A stretch of DNA of 64,000 nucleotides from JAHDCJ01 sp039028895 (GTDB lineage: Bacteria; Bacteroidota; Bacteroidia; Chitinophagales; Saprospiraceae): assembly GCA_039028895.1 (NCBI GenBank), contig JBCCHF010000010.1, positions 1 through 64,000 of the forward strand. The letters are read 5' to 3'. Below, in pieces: positions 36,843-46,900 of this stretch. The position numbers were made by a program, and so were the translations under genes. The first letter of the stretch is position 1, and each line of letters begins with the position of its first letter. Under the pieces are notes generated by a model that worked only from the letters and a program-made list of their open reading frames with translations, searched no databases and had not been told where the DNA came from.

Positions 36843-38879
36843 ATGAAACGAAATACCACCCTGTATTCAACCCTCCTTATCCTTGGTCTCTATTTAACAT
36901 TGACGAGTTGTAATAACACAACAAATAATCCTAAAAGTACAGAAGCCAAAACCACTGTCTACCCCAGTGACGTAACCCCATTCTTCAATCATTGGAACTT
37001 AATTTTGGGAGATGGTTCAAATGCTGGTCAGGCCACTGACTTCGAGAATAAGGATTTCTTCTATACGACCAATGACGGAGAAAGAGATTGGGTTGTTTAT
37101 AAAACACCCAACGCGGGAAATACTCACGGAACATCCAATAATACCAGAACCGAATTGGCTCAGCTAAAAAAATGGTCACCAATGACCGAAGCCAAATTGA
37201 ACGCCACACTAAAAGTCACGAATGTAGCCAATACAGGAGATGCTCGCGTGGCAGCAACCTACTCAGTAGTTGTAGGTCAAATCCATAGTGCAGATGGTCA
37301 TGAGAACGAACCACTAAAAATATTCTACAAGAAATTTCCTGGGCATAGCAAAGGATCTGTATTCTGGAATTATGAAATTAACACAGCAGGTGATGACAAT
37401 TCAGGCAGATGGGATTATTCTTACCCTGTATGGGGTTATGACTTTTCTGTCGTAGGACCCGAACCAAATACTTATCCTCCAGAACCTGAGGATGGCATCG
37501 CTTTGGACGAAGAATTTACCTACGAGGTAAAAATTTCAGACGGGATGATGAGCCTCAAATTTACCAGTGAGGGGCACGAAACAAAAACATTCACAAAAAA
37601 CCTGATCTCCTCAGAATATGCTGAAGCTTCCGACATGCCTAAACAAGTCAAAAACCTATTCGTGCCGATAGGTCAGGATGGTGTGGAACGTCCAAATGCT
37701 TACGCCGATGAAGGCCTCTTTTTCAAGCTGGGTTCATACAATCAAACTAACGGGAAAGACCCCAAAGTGAATAAAGTCTGGTGTTCAGGGGCTGAAACTC
37801 ATGATGGTGACATTCAGAAGCAATATGCCGATGGCAACTATGCTGAAGTATGGTTTAAATCAGCAACTATTGAAGTAAGCGATGATGCGATTTCGAATGC
37901 TGGATATTTCGCTGCTAACGACGGATTAAGTAAAAAAGCGGTTTACCCAAGTGAGGTTATTCCTTTTATGGATAAATTCAAAATGCTGATGGGAGACGGA
38001 ACGAACGTAGAAAACCTTGTAGACTTCGAGCACAAAGAATTTTTCTATACCGTGATTGACGGTACGAGGCGCTGGGTCGTATATAAAACACCAAATTCCG
38101 GAGTAACTTCAAAAAACTCAAGCAATACAAGAACCGAGTTACACGAAAAAAGAGAGTGGACCCCCGAGGAAGGAGGTAAGTTGACTGGCACTTGCAGGGT
38201 CATGCAAGTTTCGGTCTCAGGAGATGCCAGGGTTGCCGCTTCATACTCCACGGTAGTTGGGCAGATCCATAGTGGGGAGGGCCATGAAAATGAACCCTTA
38301 AAAATATTCTACAAGAAATTCCCTGGCCACAGTAAAGGCTCCGTCTTTTGGAATTATGAAATTAACACTGAAGGCGATGACAATTCTGGTAGGTGGGATT
38401 ATTCTACAGCAGTTTGGGGACATGACATGTCCATCATCGGAACTAGCAAAGAAGATTTCCCCGCAGAACCTGAAGATGGCATAGAACTAGGTAAAGAATT
38501 CAGCTATGAAGTAAATGTCTACAAAGGCATCATGTACCTCATATTTAAGAGTGATGGTCATGAAACAAAGACTTTTACGAAAAACCTTATTAAGTCAGAA
38601 TACGTGAATCCATCAGACATGCCAGAGCAGGTCAAGAAAATTTTTGTGCCGATCGGACAAGATGGTACAGAAAGAGCAATTGCGTATAGCGGTGAGTTGA
38701 ATTACTTCAAACAAGGTGCTTACAACCAAACAAATGGAAAAGACCCTGAAACCAATATGGTTTGGTGTGCAGGAGCAGAAACTTACGGTGGCGACATAGC
38801 CAAACAATATGAAAATGGTTGTTACACCGAAGTATGGTTTAGAGATTGTACCGTAGGGCCAGGCACGGCGCCCGAATAA
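36843..38879 (+). CDS. Lipoprotein with two tandem alginate-lyase (PL7-like) domains
   Basis: 678 residues from ATG 36843; an upstream in-frame TTG would read through the operator. The lipobox-like TLTSC suggests a lipoprotein. Two copies of an Alginate_lyase2-type domain lie at about 38-353 and 366-676, 328 residues apart. Each has an R-TEL motif (Arg102, Arg430), QIH (Gln146, Gln474) and YNQTNGKDP. Compared with the other two lyases here, the second Arg of RTELRE is changed (RTELAQ, RTELHE). The subfamily differs from the 10382/28581 pair; PL18-like assignment is possible. Both halves keep the putative active site. Confidence 0.85.
   Translation: MKRNTTLYSTLLILGLYLTLTSCNNTTNNPKSTEAKTTVYPSDVTPFFNHWNLILGDGSNAGQATDFENKDFFYTTNDGERDWVVYKTPNAGNTHGTSNNTRTELAQLKKWSPMTEAKLNATLKVTNVANTGDARVAATYSVVVGQIHSADGHENEPLKIFYKKFPGHSKGSVFWNYEINTAGDDNSGRWDYSYPVWGYDFSVVGPEPNTYPPEPEDGIALDEEFTYEVKISDGMMSLKFTSEGHETKTFTKNLISSEYAEASDMPKQVKNLFVPIGQDGVERPNAYADEGLFFKLGSYNQTNGKDPKVNKVWCSGAETHDGDIQKQYADGNYAEVWFKSATIEVSDDAISNAGYFAANDGLSKKAVYPSEVIPFMDKFKMLMGDGTNVENLVDFEHKEFFYTVIDGTRRWVVYKTPNSGVTSKNSSNTRTELHEKREWTPEEGGKLTGTCRVMQVSVSGDARVAASYSTVVGQIHSGEGHENEPLKIFYKKFPGHSKGSVFWNYEINTEGDDNSGRWDYSTAVWGHDMSIIGTSKEDFPAEPEDGIELGKEFSYEVNVYKGIMYLIFKSDGHETKTFTKNLIKSEYVNPSDMPEQVKKIFVPIGQDGTERAIAYSGELNYFKQGAYNQTNGKDPETNMVWCAGAETYGGDIAKQYENGCYTEVWFRDCTVGPGTAPE
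36954..38876 (+). repeat. Intragenic tandem duplication, 984-bp period
   Basis: DNA-level similarity is still clear, for example 37313-37420 against 38297-38404, where most bases match. The frame is kept (984 = 3 x 328). This shows a duplication of one lyase domain inside the gene rather than fusion of two unrelated lyases. Confidence 0.85.
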
Positions 38880-38932
38880 CACTAAAATCTAAACTTTGAG
38901 ATATCTTGCGGTAAAAATCAATCACCGCCTAT

Positions 38933-40981
38933 ATGTCTCTGTTCAAATTTATCCTTTTGAGCCTGCTAGGGATTATCTTGCTGGCTGGCATCGGACTTGC
39001 TATTTGGCTCTATACCGACAGCCCTTTTCCCAAAACGGATACCACAGGTCTCGACCATACCAACAGTTCCGAAATCGAAGCGACCACGACATCTGCACCA
39101 ACCGACAGTTTAAACAATATCGTAGTCGATGGCGAATGGTTCAAAGACAGGACAGGTCGCATCATGATACTGCGCGGCGTCAACCTCGGAGGCAGCACCA
39201 AAGTGCCGCACTCAATGCCAACCAACAAGCAAGAAGGGTTTTTTGAAACGGCCAATACCGTCTCATTCGTTGATAAGCCTTTCCCACTTGAAGAAGCCGA
39301 CGAGCATTTTAGTCGCCTACGCGCCTGGGGTTTCCATTTCCTACGCTTTCTGGTTACATGGGAAGCCATTGAGCACGAAGGACCCGGCATTTACGATGAA
39401 TCCTACATCGATTATGTCTACCAGGTTATCAAAAAGGCGGCAGAATATGACATCAACGTATTCATCGACCCACACCAGGATGTCTGGAGTCGTTTTTCAG
39501 GAGGTGATGGTGCCCCAAAATGGACATTCGACGCCGCAGGCCTTGACGTAACCAGATTCAAGAACACTGGTGCGGCGATAGTCCATAACACGCACGGAGA
39601 CCCGTTCCCAAGAATGGTATGGCCAACCAACTACTCCAAGTTAGCCGCAGCGACGATGTTTACCCTCTTTTTTGGCGGTAATGATTTTGCACCTAAAACC
39701 ATGGTCAATGACTCAATCCCAATACAAGATTACCTTCAAGACCATTACACGAATGCCATAGCCCATCTTGCCAAAAAACTGAAAGGCTTGCCCAATGTCA
39801 TTGGCTACGACACGATGAACGAGCCACACCCGGGATTTATCGGCATGACAGATCTCCAGCAACCTGGCTTGATCACAATAAACGAAACGCCTAATCCACT
39901 GCAAGCCATGGCTATGGGATCAGGCATCCCACAAATGAACGACGTTTACGAAATTGGAATGGGTGGCCCCAAAGTCGTCTCCCAGGTATTAAGAAACAGC
40001 GAAAAAGAAAGCGCATGGCTGGAAGGCCGTCAGGCCATTTGGCAACAACACGGCGTATGGGGTCTCGACAAAAACGGAGAACCCGAAGTTTTAATCCCGC
40101 AATATTTCAGCAAAAGGAATGGAAAAGCAGTTGATTTCCCGGAAGACTATTTCAGGTCGTTTGTTGAAAAATTCACAAATGCCATACACGAAGTTGATCC
40201 CGAAGCCATCATATTCGCTGAACATGCGCTTACCTCAAAATTGCCAAACCTAAAAGACTTGTCAGGTAATAACTTTGCAAGTGCACCTCACCGTTATGAA
40301 GTGCTAACGCTGATCAATAAATCCTTTTCACCAATCATCACTTTCAACATTGAAAAAAGAAAAGTCGTGATCGGCAAGAAAAATGTTCGACAATACCTCA
40401 AAAACGCTTTCGCCTACGACCTTCAGGAAACCCGAACAGCACTGGGAAAGGCCCCAACCATTATTGGTGAAGTCGGTATCCCGTTTGACCTCAACAATAA
40501 AAAAGCATATGCAACCGACGACTATTCCCAACAACTTAAAGCTATGGATCGCCTCATCAATGCCATGGAAGCCAACCTGCTCAATTACACACTATGGAAC
40601 TATACTGCTGACAACACAAACGAACGCGGAGACCTCTGGAACGATGAAGACCTCTCGATTTTCAGTCGCGACCAACAATCACATCCCAGCGATATAAACT
40701 CCGGAGGTAGAGCACTTGAATCCGTTGTAAGGCCATATCCTTTCAAAATCGCAGGTACCCCGACATACTGGCATTTTAACCACAAGAAAAAAGAAATGGC
40801 CTTCAGGTTTGAAGGAGACCCCACACTCGACCAACCATCCGAAATTTTCCTTCCAGAGTTTCAGTACAATGAAGGCTTCGAAGTTTTCCATTCACCAGGA
40901 ACCATAACATGGGATGAGCAAAATAGATTACTCAAATTTGAACCCTCTCAACCGGGAGAACAAACCCTGATTATCCGTTAA
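38933..40981 (+). CDS. Membrane-anchored GH5 enzyme, endoglycoceramidase/steryl-glucosidase type
   Basis: 682 residues with an N-terminal membrane segment (about 5-27). The catalytic region starts at RTGRIMILRGVNLGG; acid/base Glu297 is in TMNEPHPG and nucleophile Glu513 in IIGEVGIPF. The long insertions between these two and the C-terminal beta domain match the GH5 branch acting on glycosylceramides or sterol glucosides. No T9SS tag. It lies 104 bases before a fatty acid hydroxylase family gene, which supports a lipid-glycoside substrate. Ordinary beta-glucosidase activity cannot be excluded. Confidence 0.82.
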   Translation: MSLFKFILLSLLGIILLAGIGLAIWLYTDSPFPKTDTTGLDHTNSSEIEATTTSAPTDSLNNIVVDGEWFKDRTGRIMILRGVNLGGSTKVPHSMPTNKQEGFFETANTVSFVDKPFPLEEADEHFSRLRAWGFHFLRFLVTWEAIEHEGPGIYDESYIDYVYQVIKKAAEYDINVFIDPHQDVWSRFSGGDGAPKWTFDAAGLDVTRFKNTGAAIVHNTHGDPFPRMVWPTNYSKLAAATMFTLFFGGNDFAPKTMVNDSIPIQDYLQDHYTNAIAHLAKKLKGLPNVIGYDTMNEPHPGFIGMTDLQQPGLITINETPNPLQAMAMGSGIPQMNDVYEIGMGGPKVVSQVLRNSEKESAWLEGRQAIWQQHGVWGLDKNGEPEVLIPQYFSKRNGKAVDFPEDYFRSFVEKFTNAIHEVDPEAIIFAEHALTSKLPNLKDLSGNNFASAPHRYEVLTLINKSFSPIITFNIEKRKVVIGKKNVRQYLKNAFAYDLQETRTALGKAPTIIGEVGIPFDLNNKKAYATDDYSQQLKAMDRLINAMEANLLNYTLWNYTADNTNERGDLWNDEDLSIFSRDQQSHPSDINSGGRALESVVRPYPFKIAGTPTYWHFNHKKKEMAFRFEGDPTLDQPSEIFLPEFQYNEGFEVFHSPGTITWDEQNRLLKFEPSQPGEQTLIIR

Positions 40982-41085
40982 AAGCAGCAAGGGCTTCAGC
41001 GCAGAGACATCTAAGTATTTCACAAGTCCCGCAATGAAACCCTATCTTCCCAACCAATTCGTATACTGCTTGTTAATATTTCATC

Positions 41086-41862
41086 ATGCAACTATTCGAC
41101 TTCACATTTCCCCTGGTTTGGTTTTATGTGACACTTGCGTTATCTCTGATCATTTTCCTTCGATACGTCTTGGTTTCAGGTTTATTCTATGTGATCTTTT
41201 ACCGTTACCGGAAATCAAAAAGTTGGATAAGAAAGCTCAATCCCAAATGGCCGCCAGCCGGCCAGGCGCGAAAAGAGATCTTTTGGTCAGGAATTTCTTC
41301 CATCATTTTTGCCCTTGCAGGTACAGCTATGGTTTTTGCCTGGCAATCAGGTCTGACCCAAATCTATCTCTCGTTAACAATTAGCGGTATTCCTTATTTC
41401 ATCCTGAGCATAATTACTGCACTCCTTTTTCACGAAACATACTACTATTGGCTACACCGATGGATGCATCGGCCAAAAGTCTTTCGCATCTTGCATAAGG
41501 TTCATCACGACAGCCTGATTACGTCTCCCTGGACGTCCTTTTCCTTTCATCCTCTCGAGACCATCTTGCAGGCTATTGTGGTACCAATTATCGTTTTCAT
41601 CCTCCCTATGCATTATCTGGCCTTACTCATCATGTTGACCATTATGACCGTTTCGGCGGTTATCAACCATCTCGACATTGAAATCTACCCGAAAGGGTTT
41701 GAACAACATTGGTTGGGTAAATGGCTCATTGGGGCAACCCATCACAGCTTACACCACACTGAGTTTCGAACGAATTATGGCCTTTATTTCACTTTCTGGG
41801 ATAAATGGATGGACACTGAAAGTGAGCAATATCATGAACGTTTAAGTAATAAAGAGCCATAA
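41086..41862 (+). CDS. Fatty acid hydroxylase / sterol desaturase family membrane protein
   Basis: 258 residues with about four membrane segments. The di-iron His boxes are all present: H116-x7-H124-RWMH128, H137-KV-H140H141 and H219H220-SL-H223H224. Such enzymes hydroxylate or desaturate lipids at the membrane using O2. In Bacteroidota, sphingolipids or hopanoid/sterol-like lipids are possible substrates. Its pairing with a lipid-glycosidase-like GH5 suggests a shared lipid pathway (inference). Confidence 0.87.
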   Translation: MQLFDFTFPLVWFYVTLALSLIIFLRYVLVSGLFYVIFYRYRKSKSWIRKLNPKWPPAGQARKEIFWSGISSIIFALAGTAMVFAWQSGLTQIYLSLTISGIPYFILSIITALLFHETYYYWLHRWMHRPKVFRILHKVHHDSLITSPWTSFSFHPLETILQAIVVPIIVFILPMHYLALLIMLTIMTVSAVINHLDIEIYPKGFEQHWLGKWLIGATHHSLHHTEFRTNYGLYFTFWDKWMDTESEQYHERLSNKEP

Positions 41863-41927
41863 ATTCATCGTTTTATATACCGAAAAAAACCCATTTTCCC
41901 CCTTTTATGAATCCATGGTTTCAAAAC

Positions 41928-41942
41928 TTGACTCTAAGTCAA
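41928..41942. promoter_or_regulatory. Palindrome TTGACT-CTA-AGTCAA before the 42-62 kb cluster
   Basis: A 6-bp perfect inverted repeat with a 3-base spacer lies 46 bases before the first gene of the cluster. It may be an operator. It has no copy elsewhere in the window that I found. Confidence 0.35.
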
Positions 41943-41988
41943 AATAACCTGACTTTTACCACCTCTTTAAAATTAAAATCCAATCCCA

Positions 41989-43950
41989 ATGTTAGGAATA
42001 AAATCTCCTGAAATTCTTCAGGGCTTAAGCCTCGCGGCGTACAAGAAGAAATTGGCGAACGCCATCAAAAAATTTAAAGCTGAAACCACCTCCCTTACTA
42101 GTAGTGGCAAACCTTATCCATCAAAAAGCTTTGCCATCTTACCTGCCTTTGAATTTGAAGGTGGTGATGGCGAAACAAGGCAGGTGATCATTCTGGGGCT
42201 CAGCACCAAATGGGTCAAATATGTCAAAGGAATGCGCAGAGCCAAGAAAGAATTCGTTGTTGGTGACTGTGTCATTTCAGGAGGTAAATTGGTATTTACT
42301 GTAAAGAGAAAAATCCGCCTTACTAACTCTGAAATAATCAGGGAAAACAAAAAATGGAAATATAATAATATCATTAAGGCAGCCGGTTTGGATTTCAAAC
42401 TGGGTGAGGTTAAAGGCTCTGATGGCGCAGTACTCGCTGAAGGCGATCTATTGAAACTACTTGGCAGCGATGATACCATGTCCGAAATCCTTAAGCAGGT
42501 TGAATACTATAAAAGTATCGACCCCGACGAAGACACGGCACAATTTAACCAGCTACCCAGGATTACCGCAGCCATCAACGCAAGAAGCCTATCGTCTCCA
42601 AATAAGATTCAGGAAGCCATTATCAAAAAGGCTGAAGATTTTGTATCCATGCAATTTCGCCTTATTGAAAAAGAGATCGCTGATGAAGCCTGGGAAGATT
42701 ACGCTGACTTTGAGGAAAACCAGGAAATTCTGGTTGACGACAAAATCCAAAGCGAATTACGCGACCTTACTTTTAAGATTCAGCAATGGAAGAACCTTTA
42801 TTTCAACATGAAAGGTTCTACCGAAACTCCTCGAATGTTAGACCTCGAGAAAAAAGTAGAAGCTCTGCAGGAAGAATACGCCTTCGTCGGCGACAAAGGA
42901 GATTTACTTGATGTGTTCAAAAACATCGCCTTAGAGGTAACCAAATTCAAAAAACTGGGAGATGGGAAAGAGGTAGAAAAAATGGAGATCCTCAAAGAAA
43001 TGGAAAAAACCATTGATGCAGCTCCTGGACCACTATCTGAAGATCAATTAAAGAAAATTGAGAAGGCAAAGGCTAACATAGAAAAAAACAAGCGATCCAT
43101 CGAACTTGAGCTAGCCAGCGAAGCATGGAACGACTATAACGATTTCCAGGAGCAGGAAGATACCTTCAGAGAAGATCAGATCAAAGTGGAAATAGCAGAA
43201 ATGGTATCCCTTTTCGAAAGATGGAAAAAGCTATTCGAAAAAGACCCCAACAGCACTGAAAAAGTCAGTATGCTGGATCTTGAGACGAAGATTCAGGTCG
43301 AACAAACTCAATACCAAAACCTCTTGAAAGCAAAAAAAGAAGAGGACGAAACCTTATCCTCTTCAGACGAAGCCTTAGGTGTAAAGATGAGCGAAATCAA
43401 ATCAGAGCTGGATGAATTCAAAAAAATTCCGTTCGATGAGTTTGGGAAAAGAGTGACTGCGATCGACAGCTTATTGAAAAAGGTCAATGAATGGCTAAAA
43501 GCCCATAAAGACCCTTCAAAACACAAAACGATAATTGACAACCTTAAGAATAAGCTTGAAAAATCGCTTAAAGGAATTATAGCAGAAGAAGATAACCTCG
43601 TCAAAGAAGCAGAAGACGTTTATAACAGCTTCGAAGTCGAAACCTTCTCCGACCTCAACGACATCAAAAGTATCGAGACCCTGCTAACTAATATTGAATC
43701 GAAATACAACAACTGGAAAACAGCTTTTGAAAATCACGGGAGCTCTGGAAATGGCACCAAAATGAGTACCCTGGAGGTTAAAATTGAAAATTCAAAACAG
43801 TCATTTACTAAGATGAAATCTATTGTCACTAATATGGACAAATTGATTACAGAACTCTCTTCTGAAATCAATTTTACGACTTTCAAATATGATCAGCACA
43901 AAAAAAAGGTGGAAAACCTTTCAAAGTTAATGACATCATTCCCATCCTAA
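41989..43950 (+). CDS. Signal-less helical-repeat protein of unknown function
   Basis: 653 residues, no signal peptide or membrane segment. Residues 1-150 form a small alpha/beta domain (AILPAFEFEGGD, VIILGLSTKWVKYVKG, FVVGDCVISGGKLVFTV). The rest is helical and charged. Several copies of a helical-hairpin unit are seen: a helix ending in I/F-xx-W-K, a polar loop and M-xx-LE-xK/V, for example IQQWKNLYF...MLDLEKKV, FERWKKLFE...MLDLETKI, YNNWKTAFE...MSTLEVKI and VNEWLKAHK. The same unit occurs in the next protein. It begins a co-directional cluster, 37 bases before the calpain-like gene. I do not recognise a named family. Confidence 0.8.
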   Translation: MLGIKSPEILQGLSLAAYKKKLANAIKKFKAETTSLTSSGKPYPSKSFAILPAFEFEGGDGETRQVIILGLSTKWVKYVKGMRRAKKEFVVGDCVISGGKLVFTVKRKIRLTNSEIIRENKKWKYNNIIKAAGLDFKLGEVKGSDGAVLAEGDLLKLLGSDDTMSEILKQVEYYKSIDPDEDTAQFNQLPRITAAINARSLSSPNKIQEAIIKKAEDFVSMQFRLIEKEIADEAWEDYADFEENQEILVDDKIQSELRDLTFKIQQWKNLYFNMKGSTETPRMLDLEKKVEALQEEYAFVGDKGDLLDVFKNIALEVTKFKKLGDGKEVEKMEILKEMEKTIDAAPGPLSEDQLKKIEKAKANIEKNKRSIELELASEAWNDYNDFQEQEDTFREDQIKVEIAEMVSLFERWKKLFEKDPNSTEKVSMLDLETKIQVEQTQYQNLLKAKKEEDETLSSSDEALGVKMSEIKSELDEFKKIPFDEFGKRVTAIDSLLKKVNEWLKAHKDPSKHKTIIDNLKNKLEKSLKGIIAEEDNLVKEAEDVYNSFEVETFSDLNDIKSIETLLTNIESKYNNWKTAFENHGSSGNGTKMSTLEVKIENSKQSFTKMKSIVTNMDKLITELSSEINFTTFKYDQHKKKVENLSKLMTSFPS

Positions 43951-43987
43951 TCTTAACCCCGATTACACCAATCAAAAATTAAAAATA

Positions 43988-46900
43988 ATGTCTTTCCAAG
44001 CGATAAAAAGAAAATACCAGGCTTTGACCCAACTCGAAGAGGTCAAACTAAAAAAACTGGAGGTTATCAACGAGTCTTCTCCAATTACTGCACTACACAA
44101 GGCTTATAAAAAAATTAAACTTGGCGAACGCCTTACCCGAAGTGCTAAGCTTAAGGAACTTGCTGATGCAATTGGCAAGTGGGAAGTTAAATACCAAAAG
44201 ATCAAAGGACTCGCCTATACCAATTCCCAGATTGAAGGCAAATTGGTGACCTTGCACCACGATTTAATCACTCTAAAGGAAGAGTCCGCGAAAAACTCGG
44301 TACTTGTTAAAGAAGTTCAGGGCTTGACCATCAACAAATTCGAACAATTGTTCTCCCAGGCCAGTCGTATTGATGAAATGAAGTTTTCCGCCCGCGATAA
44401 AGCTTTTCAGGATCTTCTCGACAAAGTCAACTTTTGGTTATCCGAACACCCTACACCAAAATCAGGCGGTGTGGCAGAAAAAACTTTACATTTCCTCCAG
44501 GGAAAAATGGGTAAAAAACTTAGCCCTAAAAAACTGGAGACCGAATCAACAGGCAAACATTCTTTCATCGGCAAGATCCAAACCGCCCTCGAACAGAATA
44601 TTATCGCCAAAAGCAACACCATCGATGAATTCTTCAAGCTATTCAATGAAGCAAAAGCGCTAGATGAAGATAAATATACTGACCGCCTCAAAAAACTTGA
44701 GGAGCTCAACGTAAAGATCATTCAATGGACCTCCGAAAACAAAGAGGGCAATGAAGATATGGTTAGCACATTGAATGATCTGATGGACGATGCCAAGGAA
44801 GAAATTACGGCCACCAAGTTTTATGAAAAACAAGCTAAGCGATATGCCAAACTCAAAAAACGGTTTGACGATCGCAACAAACCACAGACAGGCTCCAAGC
44901 TCGAGCAGCTTGAAAAAATGGTTACCCTAATCGCCAACCTCGAAACAGCTTACGCAAAATGGTATGGCAACCAGCCACTACCGAAAAGTAAAACTCAGCA
45001 AAAAACTATGACCACGGTCGAAGGCGAAATAGATACTTTGCTACAGGAACTTAGAAAACACGAAGATGACGCCATCAAAGAAAGAATCAGGATCCGGGAA
45101 GAAGAACAGCAAAAACTACTTACAGAACTAGATGATACGACGAAGGCGAATGAATTCAAAACCAATCCAAAGACCAGAGAAAAGTATTTAGCTCAATTAA
45201 CCGTTGAGCAATACTTAAATGCATGTAACAAAACCGGACACCCATCTGTAATAGAGACTATACCTAAAGACGACCCTGCACTTGATATTGCCACCTTTGC
45301 AAGATCAAAACAGGTCTGGAAAAAAACAAAGAAAAACAAATACAAAAAAGCTTCCCTGTCCAGTAAAAAAACTGGCGAAAGGAAAATTAAAATTGAAGAT
45401 GAGACAGTATATGATGGGGGACACTTCAAAGTGCCATTAATCAAATTCCAATACAAGGGGAAGGAATACTATATCAAGAAAAGCGATATCAGCGAGTTTC
45501 AAAAATTTATTTCTTCTACAACTCCTCTTTTTAATGGAAATCCCACAATTAATGATGTCAGACAGGGAGGGTTAGGAGATTGTTATTTGCTTGCCGCTGC
45601 TGCTACTCTAGTAAATAATGACCCGAATCACATTAAAGGCATGATGCACGACAACGGCAAAGGGCAGGTAACGGTCAAACTATTTAAAGTTAGTAAAGGT
45701 GTCAAGAAAAAAATATTCAAACCAAAATTGATTACCGTCCAAAAAACAATTCCTCAATTTAAAGGGAAAGACTCTTATGCAAAAGGTTCTATTTGGGTTC
45801 AAATGCTGGAAAAAGCTTGGACTGCAGGGAAGTTTGCAGGAGGTCACAGCAAGGAAATGGTTTTGTCTACCAAATCTGAAACTAAATATCAGAATATTGC
45901 TGGAGGGCTTCAAGCCCATTCATTAGAAGTTCTTTTAGGGTCCCCATCGGATAAATACTGGACTGACCTTACAAAAAATGCCAAATTCAATCAGCATGAG
46001 ACCGCTATTACAAGCGTTACCTCCAATGACACAAAAACAGTAAACTTTACTGAAATGCCATGGGCGAAAAAGGAGCAGGACACGCACAAAAAAGCCCAAA
46101 AAGACCCTGCCGAATACAAAAACATGATTTCCTACAAGATCCTCGGCAAGAAAAAAGCACTCGTTGACACATGGATTGAATATGTGGACAGAAAATTTAT
46201 CAAATCACTTTTTGATCGCGAATTTTCACAGAAATTCAAAGCTGGAAAAAAATTCAATATTTATCGTGGCCAGGTTTTCATCGAAGATTTTGAAGAATTA
46301 TTCGGCACCATGATTCCCAATGAATCAGGCATCATCACACAGGCTCTTGACAAAAAAGTGGCTGGCCCGATGATCAAGTGGTTGAAAAAAGGGAAATTCT
46401 ATTCGGGAAGACCTGGAACTGGCGAATATTCTCAGTTGCAATTACAGATGTATGATAAGATCTTCCAGGGCATTAAAGATGGAAAAGCAGTAGGCGTTGG
46501 GTCTAAAACACTGGTCGGCCTTACAAGCCAGGGGAGCGGTCATAGTGGCGGAGAATCCAAGTCTTCAGGCCTGGCCGGAGGACACGCTTATTCAGTTATC
46601 GATGCAAAAGATGATGGTAAGCTCAAACAGATCAAAGTCAGAAATCCATGGGGTAGTTATGTAAGAGCATATGAAGTTGCCGATGATCAAATCGCCAAAC
46701 TCCTGCTTTCACAAAAACAAAAAATGTCAAAGACAACCCAGGATAAGGTAAAAATCATCCTTGCCCGTTCAAAATCCTTAACACCGAAAAAGTTGATCGG
46801 TATTGCCGGTCAGGAAAATGGCCTTACCGCCAAACAAAAACTTGATCAACTACTCACAGTTTCTGAGATTGAATCCTTAGAATCAGGCTATAAACGCTAT

